NCBI GenBank assembly: GCA_030432015.1
Contig: JAUIHJ010000288.1
Location: 1 to 9,677, forward strand
DNA length: 9,677 bases
Reading direction: 5' to 3'
DNA from: a bacterium
Lineage (GTDB): Bacteria > Planctomycetota > Planctomycetia > Pirellulales > Pirellulaceae
Position numbers and translations under genes: made by a program. Shown here piece by piece: positions 1 to 6,948 of this stretch (position 1 is its first letter; each line of letters begins with the position of its first letter). Under the pieces are notes generated by a model. It made no database searches and was not told where the DNA came from. It was given only the letters and a program-made list of their open reading frames with translations.

Positions 1-39
1 CGTGAAGACGAACTCCGCCAGGACCAGAAGGGGCGTCAT
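1..39 (-). CDS. Start of an unidentified gene, cut by the window edge
   Basis: Thirteen codons are visible, reading MTPLLVLAEFVFT. The ATG at 39-37 overlaps the stop codon of the upstream ATPase ORF as TGATG. A Shine-Dalgarno-like GAGG on the minus strand (plus-strand 47-50) lies 7 nt before the ATG, inside the end of the ATPase gene. A start signal in that position argues for a real, translationally coupled gene. The hydrophobic start suggests a membrane protein or signal peptide, but 13 residues are too few to name a family. It could encode a separate C-terminal half of the ATPase or an unrelated membrane protein; nothing visible resembles the conserved residues that normally follow the ATPase nucleotide domain. 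Confidence 0.45.
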   Translation of the reverse strand, partial: MTPLLVLAEFVFT

Positions 40-1616
40 CACCGTGCCTCTTCGCGGCCGGGAAGCACCTGAGCGAGGGTGCGCGCCCAACGCTCGGCCT
101 CCGCCTCGTCTTCGTCCCAGACGTAGTCGCAGATCTCGAGAATGCTATCGACGGCGCCTTTGGTGAAGGCAACATGATCGCCATCCAGTTCCCTGATCGG
201 CCACAGTGCAGCAGATACCTGCCCCACGCTGCCCGCAGCTGTGTTAATCCGGTGCACGGTCGTCATGCGTTTGCGTTCGGAGTCGAACGGGACCTCAGCG
301 ACCCGAGAAAACGAGGCCAGCAAGCCTTCTTGCGGTAGACCCAATTGGGCTGCCGCAATGACCAACGCACCTTCGGTGGGATCACCAATGGCCTGCAGGC
401 CATTGTGCTCGGCATCGCCTGTGACCTCCGCGTCATTGCACAGTCCGGCTCCTGCCAGCAGCAGGGCCAACGGCGGGCAATCTGCAACCTGTTGCCGCAG
501 CGCAACGACATCGTCCGTCTCTCGCGCGTCACTGCGCGGCCGACCTTGTCGCAGCACTTCGGTCAAGTCCAGCCGGTCACCGACCACGTCGAGAATCGTG
601 ACGGTCATCCGGTTTTCCGTCAGCGTGCCCGTTTTGTCCGAGCAGATTACGGTGACCGAGCCGAGTGTTTCGACGGCGGCGAGTTTGCGGATCAAGGCCT
701 TGCGCCGGAACATTCGCCGTGCGCCCAGTGCCAAGGCGACCGTCGCCACGGCGGGTAGTCCTTCCGGCACGACGGCTACGGCCAGGCTGAGGGCGGTCAT
801 CATCATCAGACGCGTATCCTCGCCACGCAGGACACCCATCACGAAAACCAGGATGACAATCCCGACCGCCACGACCGCCAACGTGCGGCCGAGTTGTGCG
901 AGACGCTTTTGCAGCGGGGTTGCTTCGGTTGCGACAGATTGCAAAGACCGAGCAATTTGGCCCAGTTCCGTATTCATCCCCGTCGCCGTCACGACCGCTT
1001 GACCATGTCCATAGGTTACAACAGTCCCCATGTACGCCATGTTCAGGCGGTCCCCTAGCGGCAGGTCCTCATCGGGCAGGGGAGCGGTCTGCTTGGCGAC
1101 CGCTTCCGACTCACCCGTCAACGCCGCCTCTTGGATCTTGACGTTGACGCTTTCCACCAAACGGCAATCCGCAGGGACATGATTGCCGACCTCCAGCAGT
1201 ACGATGTCACCAGGAACCAAGTCGCGGGCGGAAATCTCTTGCACGACTCCATTTCGCCGCACCCGTACCACCGGGACCGCTAATTGTTTCAGTGCGGCCA
1301 ACGCCCTCTCCGCGCGATATTCCTGAAACAGCCCGAGCGCAGCATTCAAGACCACGATTGCCAGAATGACAATCGCATCGGTGTATTCGTGGAGGACCGC
1401 CGAGACGCCCGCGGCGACGATCAACATGACGACCATGGCGCTGCTGAGCTGTTCCCAAAGAATGCGCCACGGACCGCGACCGCCAGATTCAACGAGTACG
1501 TTGAGGCCGTGTTCCTGGCGGCGGGTAGCGACCTGATCGCTCGCCAACCCCGCAGCCATGTCCGAATCAAGCGTCTTCAGGACGTCGTCAGGTGTAGCTT
1601 GGTGCCAATGCGTCAC
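39..1616 (-). CDS. P2-type cation-transporting ATPase, N-terminal half only
   Basis: P-type ATPase of the Ca2+/cation-pumping P2 group, which in intact form couples ATP hydrolysis to cation movement across the cytoplasmic membrane. Visible parts of the 525 residues: N-terminal cation ATPase domain (about 1-55), membrane helices 1 and 2 (about 58-98), actuator domain with TGES (167-170), helices 3 and 4 (about 244-298) with PEGL (284-287), the phosphorylation motif DKTGTLT (327-333, Asp327), and nucleotide-domain signatures GDPTEGAL (411-418), FDSERKRM (444-451) and FTKGA (484-488). The ORF stops at residue 525. The second half of the P domain (TGD and GDGVND) and helices 5-10 are missing; relatives run to about 900 residues. 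The start is GTG (1616), with AAAGGA about 11 nt upstream. It lies 24 bp after the universal stress gene, so they are probably cotranscribed. As encoded here it could not transport ions unless the rest is supplied separately. Confidence 0.85.
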   Translation of the reverse strand: MTHWHQATPDDVLKTLDSDMAAGLASDQVATRRQEHGLNVLVESGGRGPWRILWEQLSSAMVVMLIVAAGVSAVLHEYTDAIVILAIVVLNAALGLFQEYRAERALAALKQLAVPVVRVRRNGVVQEISARDLVPGDIVLLEVGNHVPADCRLVESVNVKIQEAALTGESEAVAKQTAPLPDEDLPLGDRLNMAYMGTVVTYGHGQAVVTATGMNTELGQIARSLQSVATEATPLQKRLAQLGRTLAVVAVGIVILVFVMGVLRGEDTRLMMMTALSLAVAVVPEGLPAVATVALALGARRMFRRKALIRKLAAVETLGSVTVICSDKTGTLTENRMTVTILDVVGDRLDLTEVLRQGRPRSDARETDDVVALRQQVADCPPLALLLAGAGLCNDAEVTGDAEHNGLQAIGDPTEGALVIAAAQLGLPQEGLLASFSRVAEVPFDSERKRMTTVHRINTAAGSVGQVSAALWPIRELDGDHVAFTKGAVDSILEICDYVWDEDEAEAERWARTLAQVLPGREEAR

Positions 1617-1640
1617 GATGCATTTTGTCCTTTGTATGTC

Positions 1641-2567
1641 CTATGCTCGAATGGGCGTTTCGAATCCGGGCGGTTTTACCGCCAGCACAGAACACGCAAT
1701 GGATTCCAGGATTTGCTCGGCCGTATTCCCCATGAGTAGCCCGGCGACGCCAGATCGCCCAACCGTTCCCATGACCAACAAGTCCGGATTCGTCTCGGCA
1801 ACGAACCCCGGGATGACGTTGATGGGGTCGCCCTGGATCAAGTGAACCAATTCCTGGGCCTCATTGAGATGATACTTGGCAACCAGTTGATCGATGCAGC
1901 GTTGGGCGTGCTGTTCGGTCTTCTCGACGGCCTCAGCGAGTTCCTCGGGCCGCATATGTTCTTTGAGAATGCTCGCGCCATACAGCGACCAGGCGTGGAG
2001 CAGATGCGGTCCCGCGGTGTCGGCACACAAATGCTTGGCCATTTGGATGATCTCACCATTAAGGGCGACGTCACGCTCGTGTTCCGAGGTCGCGTCCACA
2101 GCGGCGACAATGTGAGAAAAAGGACCCGTGAAGTCGGGCTTGACCAGCAGCAGGGGCATGGGGCATTTGCGGAGTAGCCGCCGGGCGGAGGTCCCGAAAA
2201 AGCCGCTCCGTTGACTTTCCGCTCCCTTGACCGCCTTGATGACCAGGTCGTGCTCACCCAGGATCGCTTCGCGAATGATGGCGACCGATGTAGGGGCCTG
2301 CAGAACGCGATGGGTAACAGCCAACGTGTCGCTTTGAAACTCCGCGGCGAGTTGCTGCAACCGCGTTTGCTTGGCATCGGTGAGCTGATCAAGAAAACGG
2401 TCCATGTTGCCCGTCAAGGCCGAGGATGGCCAAGGGGCTTTGGGCACGACGTCGACCAGCTTCAGTCGCGCCTCCTGTTGTTCCGCCAATTCGACCGCAC
2501 ACGTGATCAGGTCGCGGCATTCATTGCGACCATCCGCGTGAACCAAGATGTTCTTAAAGAATCCCAT
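1641..2567 (-). CDS. uspE: UspE-like tandem universal stress protein
   Basis: Cytoplasmic universal stress protein with two UspA domains in 308 residues (about 1-145 and 150-300), close to the length of E. coli UspE (about 316). Domain 2 carries a nucleotide-binding-type loop, G267-x2-G270-x9-G280 (GTVGRSGVAGLLMGNTAEQ), and ends LAVKPPGFETP, much as I recall for UspE. Domain 1 lacks that loop; HDLVIKAVKG and RLLRKCPMPLLLVKP occupy the equivalent place, also UspE-like. Position 281 is Asn where the general Usp motif has Ser or Thr, a substitution also found in UspE. The start is ATG at 2567 with GAGG about 8 nt upstream. It is the first gene of a minus-strand operon with the ATPase and is divergent from the globin sensor kinase. 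Such proteins are typically induced by growth arrest, low oxygen or redox stress; their biochemical activity is often unclear. The symbol rests on similarity recalled from memory. Confidence 0.85.
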   Translation of the reverse strand: MGFFKNILVHADGRNECRDLITCAVELAEQQEARLKLVDVVPKAPWPSSALTGNMDRFLDQLTDAKQTRLQQLAAEFQSDTLAVTHRVLQAPTSVAIIREAILGEHDLVIKAVKGAESQRSGFFGTSARRLLRKCPMPLLLVKPDFTGPFSHIVAAVDATSEHERDVALNGEIIQMAKHLCADTAGPHLLHAWSLYGASILKEHMRPEELAEAVEKTEQHAQRCIDQLVAKYHLNEAQELVHLIQGDPINVIPGFVAETNPDLLVMGTVGRSGVAGLLMGNTAEQILESIACSVLAVKPPGFETPIRA

Positions 2568-3093
2568 CGTAGCGCCTCAACGTCAGAAAGGTGTTAACGT
2601 GCATTGATTGTGTTGCTCGGGCCTCGTCATTCAGTTGTCGCCGTCCGTTGCTCTGGCGACGATACGACTTGTGCAACTCCCGCGCCAAACGGGCGCCGCG
2701 AAAACGCTGGCCAGCAGGCCAGACAAGTGGCTTGCGGCGCGAAGCCCCGAGCAACGAGTCGGAGTGAGCCAATCTACGTCCACTCGTCTGCATTGTGCAC
2801 CGCAATGGGCCATGCCAAAGTACTCGAACGGACGCCCCGGCGAGCTCGTTGATAGGCAGCTTACGTTAGTCGTAAAGCACTGACAATGGCGGGCCACGCC
2901 AGTTTGGTGTCGTTGGCGACCGGGGGGAAAACCGCAGGACGCGCGGGACCAGGTGGTCGGCGCAAAGCCGTGCTGGCGGGAGTCGCACCGATGGGGGCCC
3001 GTTGGCTTCCCGTGCACGCTCGTGTCGCCATGTGGTACGCTATGCAACGAGCCCCGTCTGCCTCGACGACGGACCACCGAATTTTTTCGATGA
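2568..3093. other. Divergent intergenic region, 526 bp
   Basis: This stretch separates the minus-strand stress operon from the plus-strand sensor kinase and should hold both promoters. I could not find a convincing -35/-10 pair for either direction. The clearest structure is an inverted repeat at 2859-2878. The ORFs that cross the region have atypical Arg/Cys/His/Ser-rich composition and no recognisable motifs, so I call no gene here. Confidence 0.5.
2859..2878. promoter_or_regulatory. Inverted repeat, possible operator
   Basis: TTACG (2861-2865) and CGTAA (2871-2875) form a perfect 5-bp inverted repeat around TTAGT. A flanking GC pair extends it (2859-2860 with 2877-2878) with one bulged A. 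The element lies in the divergent spacer, about 290 bp from the uspE start and 215 bp from the kinase start. It could be a binding site for a dimeric regulator, but short palindromes of this kind also occur by chance. Confidence 0.25.
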
Positions 3094-4695
3094 TTGCCAG
3101 TGAACGCGACAGCAAGCCCCGGCGAACTTACCGAGCGTTACCGACGATTGCAGCGTTACGTCCAATGGACGGAACAGGATGCGACGCGTCTGCGCAAGCT
3201 GCACCCGCTGGTCATCTCCGCATTTGAACCGCTTGTTGATGACTTCTACGAAACGATCGAATCGGAGCAAGATACCGCGAAAGTCATCGTTGGAGGCGTG
3301 GAGCAGGTCACGAGATTGAAGCAGACGCTCTTGCTCTGGTTACGCGAATTGTTTTCCGGTCAGTATGACACCGACTACGTCGTGCGGCGCTGGCGTGTCG
3401 GCTGGAAGCACGTCGAGATCGGGCTGCAGAGCGCATTTTACAACGTCGCCATGGCCCGTTTACGCGCGGGACTTGCGCGTGCTATCGAACAGGAATGGCG
3501 TGGTAGTCAAGGCGAGCTCATGAGGTCGCTCGATTCCATGAATCGGCTGCTCGACCTCGATTCAGCCATCATTCAAGATGCCTACGAGGCGGAGCATGTT
3601 GCTCGGCAACGACGGGCGGAACGCCGGCGCAGCGAAGAGGCCTTTAAACGGCTCGTCGAAGCGGCGGGCAGTATGATCATGATTCTGCGCGAAGACCGGA
3701 CCGTCGCCTACTTCAATCCCTTCGCCGAGAATCTCACCGGCTATTCCGCCACGGCCGTCGTGGGCGAGGAATACACCAAGCAGTTTCTTACCGATGAGTA
3801 CATCGAACCGGTTCGAGATGAGATCGGCAAGGCCTTCGGGGGTGATTCGACGCACGGTTTCGAGAACCCCATCGTCTGTCGGGATGGGAGCCAACGGTGG
3901 ATTGTTTGGAATATGCAGTGGCTCGACGATTTCTCCGGCAGTCCCGCCGTACTGGCAATCGGGCAGGATGTGACCGACCAGAGAATCGCCGTCGAGCGAT
4001 CGCTGCAGTCGGAACGTCTGGCGGCGATTGGTCAAACCGTGGCAGGTCTGGCACACGAAAGTCGCAACGCCTTTCAACGCAGTCAGGCGTGCCTGGAATT
4101 GCTTGAACTGGAACTTGCCGGGCGGGCTGATGAGCTCGAGTTGGTCGCCAGGATCCAGCGGGCGCTGAATCATCTGCACCGCCTGTACGAAGAAGTGCGA
4201 GATTATGCGGCTCCGATCAATCTGGATTACCAAAGCTGCAACCTGGCCCACTTGTGGCGCGATGCATGGACGCACCTGGAAGTGATTCGACACGATAGAG
4301 ACATTCAGCTATTTGAGGAAATCAGCGAGGTTGACCTGAATTGTGTCGTGGATTGGTTTGGCGTCGGCCAGGTCTTCCGAAACGTGCTTGAGAACGCCAT
4401 TGTGGCATGCGCCGACCCGGGTGAAATTACCATCCGTAGTCGTGCCTGGAGCGAGGATGGGCAGGATTGGGTGCAGATTGCCATCCAGGACAATGGACCG
4501 GGTATCGACCCTGTCGTCGCCACGAAGGTCTTTGATGCTTTCTTTACCACGCGGAATAAAGGGACGGGGCTGGGCATGGCGATTACACGCAGGATTGTTG
4601 AAGCGCATGGTGGATGCATCGAATTGGGGGCGGTCCAGCATGGAGCCGAATTTGTGATTTCACTGCCGCGTCAGCGAACGCCGCCAGCGACCTGA
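3094..4695 (+). CDS. Globin-coupled PAS sensor histidine kinase
   Basis: Predicted cytoplasmic signalling kinase of 533 residues with no membrane segment. Residues about 10-165 look like a protoglobin/globin-coupled sensor: FYETI near 51-55, LRELFSGQYDTDY near 83-95, and VGWKHVEIGL with His106 placed as the proximal heme ligand. A PAS domain follows (about 180-298: YFNPFAENLTGYS, then the GQDVTDQR exit). The kinase core has an H-box GLAHESRN with His321, an N-box FRNVLENAI (Asn430, Asn434), a G1 box DNGPGID (466-472), an F-box FFTT (483-486) and a G2 box GTGLGMAI (490-497). The likely signal is oxygen, NO or CO bound to heme. An in-frame TGA at 3091 limits the start to TTG 3094 or GTG 3100; no clear Shine-Dalgarno is seen. 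The nearby ATG at 3090 is in another frame. No response regulator is adjacent. The kinase call is firm; heme binding is inferred. Confidence 0.88.
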   Translation: MPVNATASPGELTERYRRLQRYVQWTEQDATRLRKLHPLVISAFEPLVDDFYETIESEQDTAKVIVGGVEQVTRLKQTLLLWLRELFSGQYDTDYVVRRWRVGWKHVEIGLQSAFYNVAMARLRAGLARAIEQEWRGSQGELMRSLDSMNRLLDLDSAIIQDAYEAEHVARQRRAERRRSEEAFKRLVEAAGSMIMILREDRTVAYFNPFAENLTGYSATAVVGEEYTKQFLTDEYIEPVRDEIGKAFGGDSTHGFENPIVCRDGSQRWIVWNMQWLDDFSGSPAVLAIGQDVTDQRIAVERSLQSERLAAIGQTVAGLAHESRNAFQRSQACLELLELELAGRADELELVARIQRALNHLHRLYEEVRDYAAPINLDYQSCNLAHLWRDAWTHLEVIRHDRDIQLFEEISEVDLNCVVDWFGVGQVFRNVLENAIVACADPGEITIRSRAWSEDGQDWVQIAIQDNGPGIDPVVATKVFDAFFTTRNKGTGLGMAITRRIVEAHGGCIELGAVQHGAEFVISLPRQRTPPAT

Positions 4696-4702
4696 ACGGA
4701 TG

Positions 4703-4714
4703 CCGGGTGCCCGG
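4703..4714. other. Short palindrome after the kinase gene
   Basis: CCGGGTGCCCGG is a near-perfect palindrome 8 bp after the kinase stop codon. A short GC-rich hairpin could form in the transcript, but no T-run follows, so it is not a typical Rho-independent terminator. The kinase and the following gene may therefore be cotranscribed across the 53-bp gap. Confidence 0.25.
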
Positions 4715-4748
4715 AGGGAATACGTAACCATTAACACGAGGCGAATGC

Positions 4749-5531
4749 ATGATGAGTAGGAACACGTTTGACCGCGCTGATGCAGCGTCGCAAATCGGAT
4801 TGACTCGAGACTTTGCAATGCAGCGTTTGATAACGGCGGCGATTGTCGTCAGCAGCGTTCTCGTGACGGCCGCGCAAGCGGACCAAGCCGTCACGCGGGC
4901 GGTCGTCGATGGCCAAGGACCTGGATGGCGTGACGTAACCGGTGACGACTTTCTCAACGTCAACTGTGCCGATGACACGTGGACGTGGAAGGATGGCGTC
5001 GCCTACTGCACCGGGCAACCGGTCGGCGTGATTCGCTCGAAAAAGATCCTCACGAACTTCGAACTGGTCCTCCAATGGCGACATATGCGGCCCGCCGGAA
5101 ATTCCGGGGTCTTCGTCTGGACAAGCGAAGCATCCTTGAAGCCGCTCAAGCCCGGGCAGTTGCCCCACGGGATTGAGGTGCAGGTCTTGGATTTGGGGTA
5201 TGAAACACGTTATGAAAAGCAGACGGGAAAGAAGGCCGATTGGTTTACATCGCACGGCGATGTGTTTCCGGTTGGCGAGTCAAAAATGAAGCCATTCCCG
5301 CCGGTCGCCCCCAACGGCCGACGAAGCTTTCCGTCCAAACGCCTGGTTCGCGATGTGACACTCTGGAATCACTACTACATTCGAGCCATCAACGGTGAAG
5401 TTCGCCTGTGGGTCAACGGCGAGGAGGTTTCTGGCGGCACCGCGTGTGACCCCAAGTCGGGCTTCCTCTGCCTGGAGTCGGAGGGCTCGCCTGTCGAATT
5501 TCGGAATCTGCGACTCCGCGAGTTACCGTAG
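4749..5531 (+). CDS. Exported DUF1080 (3-keto-disaccharide hydrolase-like) protein
   Basis: Secreted protein of the DUF1080 family (now called the 3-keto-disaccharide hydrolase domain), a beta-sandwich fold related to concanavalin-like lectins and greatly expanded in Planctomycetes, where it is linked to glycan use. Family signatures: GNSGVFVW (117-124), GIEVQVLD (141-148), HGDVFPV (169-175), WNHYYIRAINGEVRLWVNG (206-224) and a C-terminal strand GFLCLESEGSPVEFRN (238-253). A signal peptide is visible as MQRLITAAIVVSSVLVTAAQA, residues 24-44, with likely cleavage after AQA. Two starts are possible. ATG 4749 has a good CGAGG 7 nt upstream but adds a polar 23-residue leader. ATG 4818 gives a conventional signal peptide but lacks a clear ribosome site. 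At 260 residues it is a single-domain member. Its TAG stop lies inside the first copy of a tandem repeat. The enzymatic role is by family only. Confidence 0.82.
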   Translation: MMSRNTFDRADAASQIGLTRDFAMQRLITAAIVVSSVLVTAAQADQAVTRAVVDGQGPGWRDVTGDDFLNVNCADDTWTWKDGVAYCTGQPVGVIRSKKILTNFELVLQWRHMRPAGNSGVFVWTSEASLKPLKPGQLPHGIEVQVLDLGYETRYEKQTGKKADWFTSHGDVFPVGESKMKPFPPVAPNGRRSFPSKRLVRDVTLWNHYYIRAINGEVRLWVNGEEVSGGTACDPKSGFLCLESEGSPVEFRNLRLRELP

Positions 5532-5599
5532 CCCGGCCGCAACCGCCTTGTCCGCCTCAGTACGTAGCCCGGACGCAACCGCCTTGTCCGCCTCAGTAC
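5528..5599 (+). repeat. Tandem 36-bp repeat, two copies
   Basis: Copies at 5528-5563 and 5564-5599 are directly adjacent and identical except at their tenth base (C at 5537, A at 5573). Each starts GTAGCCCGG and ends GCCTCAGTAC. In copy 2, CGGAC (5571-5575) can pair with GTCCG (5586-5590), a 5-bp stem; the C in copy 1 weakens the same stem. TAG at 5529-5531, within copy 1, is the stop codon of the DUF1080 gene. The pair fills most of the 97-bp spacer before the propeller gene. It resembles dispersed intergenic repeats of planctomycete genomes, but other copies cannot be checked here. Confidence 0.9.
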
Positions 5600-5628
5600 A
5601 CTGAAACACTGAATTCGAGATCATCATC

Positions 5629-6918
5629 ATGACCACCACCACGCCGAGGACTTATCGAGCCCCTCGTTTTCACGCCGTCTTCCTCGTCTTGTGCGGGATT
5701 GGCACCATCCCAGTGACATGCATGACCGCAGGGCAGGCGGCAGATTGGCCCCAGTTTCTTGGACCACAGCGAAATGGAATCTCTGCGGAAACCGATTTGG
5801 TGAAGGAATGGACCGACAAGAGCCTCGCGGAGGTCTGGCGCACCACTGGAGGTGTTGGCATGTCGGGCTTGGCAATCAAGGACGGAAAACTCGTTACGTT
5901 AATCCAGACCGGTGGCCAGCAACGAATCGTGGCCCACGACGCGTTGACCGGCAAACGGCTCTGGGAGAACCCGATTGCTCCGGCCTACCAAAATCCCATG
6001 GGCGACGGCCCCCGAGCGACCCCCGCCATCGCCGGTGACCACGTGGTGGTTTTTACCGGAGAGGGAATGCTTGTGACCGTTGACTTGGGGACCGGCAAAA
6101 CAGTCTGGAAGCACGATGTTTTCCAGGGCACGAGCGGCAAACCGGCCGAGTACGGAACGGCCTGCTCGCCGCTGATTGTTGGCCAACACGTTGTCGTGGT
6201 CTTGGGGGCTCCTGCAGAGACGTTGGCGGCATACGACGTCAAGACTGGCAAGAAGCAGTGGGGGACCGGAGTCGATCCCGCCGGCTATTCGTCGCCGGCA
6301 CTCTTGGATGTCGCCGGTCAGCCACAACTGGTCGCGCTGACCGGCAATTCGCTGTTAGGCTTGCAGCCAGAGAGCGGCGCGGCGCTGTGGCGGTATCCGT
6401 TCGCGACGGAATATCGCTGCAATACCGCCACACCCTTGTCCGTTGCCGGTAAGGTCTTTATTTCGGCCGGCGAGAACCACGGCTCGGTGCTGCTGGAACT
6501 GAAACGCGCCAACGATGCGTTCGACGTGCGGGAGGCCTGGCAATCACAAGGGACAAAGAGTGTCATGCGAAACGAATGGCAAACCTCGATTTTGCTGGAC
6601 GGTTATCTTTATGGCTTCGACAACGTTGGGAGTGCCGGGCAAGTCACGCATTTGACATGCCTGAACGCCAGCACGGGGCAGCGGCAGTGGCAGGTTCCCC
6701 GCTTCGGAAAGGGGAATATGATCGCTGCCGATGGCAAACTGTTCATGTCCACAATGAAGGGTGAAGTCGTCATTGCACGGGCCAGTCCTGAAGGGTACCA
6801 GGAACTGGGCCGCAAGCTCGTGATCGAAACGACCCGCCAGGCACCAGCGCTGGCCAACGGCCTGCTGTATGTGCGCGACGATCAGGATATTGTCTGTCTG
6901 GACGTCGGGAAAAAATAA
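5629..6918 (+). CDS. Exported PQQ-like beta-propeller repeat protein
   Basis: Exported protein of 429 residues with PQQ-like/BamB-type propeller repeats. A signal peptide occupies about residues 1-37 (hydrophobic core near 15-30, cleavage near AGQA). WPQFLGPQRNG (40-50) follows, the opening motif of a large planctomycete family usually annotated as PQQ-binding-like or BamB-like. Blade signatures of the D-x2-T/S-G-x3-W type recur: HDALTGKRLW (103-112), VDLGTGKTVW (151-160), YDVKTGKKQW (202-211), LQPESGAALW (245-254), LNASTGQRQW (345-354), and a last partial CLDVGKK at the C-terminus. No heme-binding CxxCH or dehydrogenase domain is present, so it is probably not a quinoprotein enzyme; a binding or scaffolding role outside the cytoplasm is more likely. 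ATG 5629 has only a weak CGAGA 8 nt upstream. It is co-oriented with the DUF1080 gene and converges on the lipoprotein gene with a 25-bp gap. Confidence 0.85.
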   Translation: MTTTTPRTYRAPRFHAVFLVLCGIGTIPVTCMTAGQAADWPQFLGPQRNGISAETDLVKEWTDKSLAEVWRTTGGVGMSGLAIKDGKLVTLIQTGGQQRIVAHDALTGKRLWENPIAPAYQNPMGDGPRATPAIAGDHVVVFTGEGMLVTVDLGTGKTVWKHDVFQGTSGKPAEYGTACSPLIVGQHVVVVLGAPAETLAAYDVKTGKKQWGTGVDPAGYSSPALLDVAGQPQLVALTGNSLLGLQPESGAALWRYPFATEYRCNTATPLSVAGKVFISAGENHGSVLLELKRANDAFDVREAWQSQGTKSVMRNEWQTSILLDGYLYGFDNVGSAGQVTHLTCLNASTGQRQWQVPRFGKGNMIAADGKLFMSTMKGEVVIARASPEGYQELGRKLVIETTRQAPALANGLLYVRDDQDIVCLDVGKK

Positions 6919-6938
6919 TCGTGGGTTCGAGAGCTGCC

Positions 6939-6948
6939 GGTAATTACC
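6939..6948. other. Palindrome between convergent genes
   Basis: GGTAATTACC is a perfect 10-bp palindrome lying between the convergent propeller and lipoprotein genes; it includes the TAA stop codon of the lipoprotein (6946-6944, minus). It has no loop or T-run of terminator type. Nothing else in the 25-bp gap explains how the two converging transcripts end. Confidence 0.25.

Noticed and set aside
241..1002. 253-residue plus-strand ORF antisense to the ATPase
   Set aside because: Ser/Thr/Arg/Ala-rich frame shadow of a conserved gene on the other strand.
2631..3077. 148-residue minus-strand ORF in the divergent spacer
   Set aside because: Arg/Cys/His/Ser-rich composition, no motif, signal peptide or clear ribosome site; typical of a chance ORF in GC-rich DNA.
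1641..4695. Defence or phage-related island
   Set aside because: The genes are recognisable stress and signalling families; no nuclease, methylase, toxin, integrase or transposase is present.
5528..5599. CRISPR array
   Set aside because: The two 36-bp units are directly adjacent with no spacer between them, there are only two, and no cas gene is present.
5629..6918. PQQ-dependent dehydrogenase or true BamB
   Set aside because: No dehydrogenase catalytic pattern or cytochrome domain, and the WPQFLGP opening places it in the planctomycete PQQ-like repeat family; BamB would also be expected to carry a lipobox.
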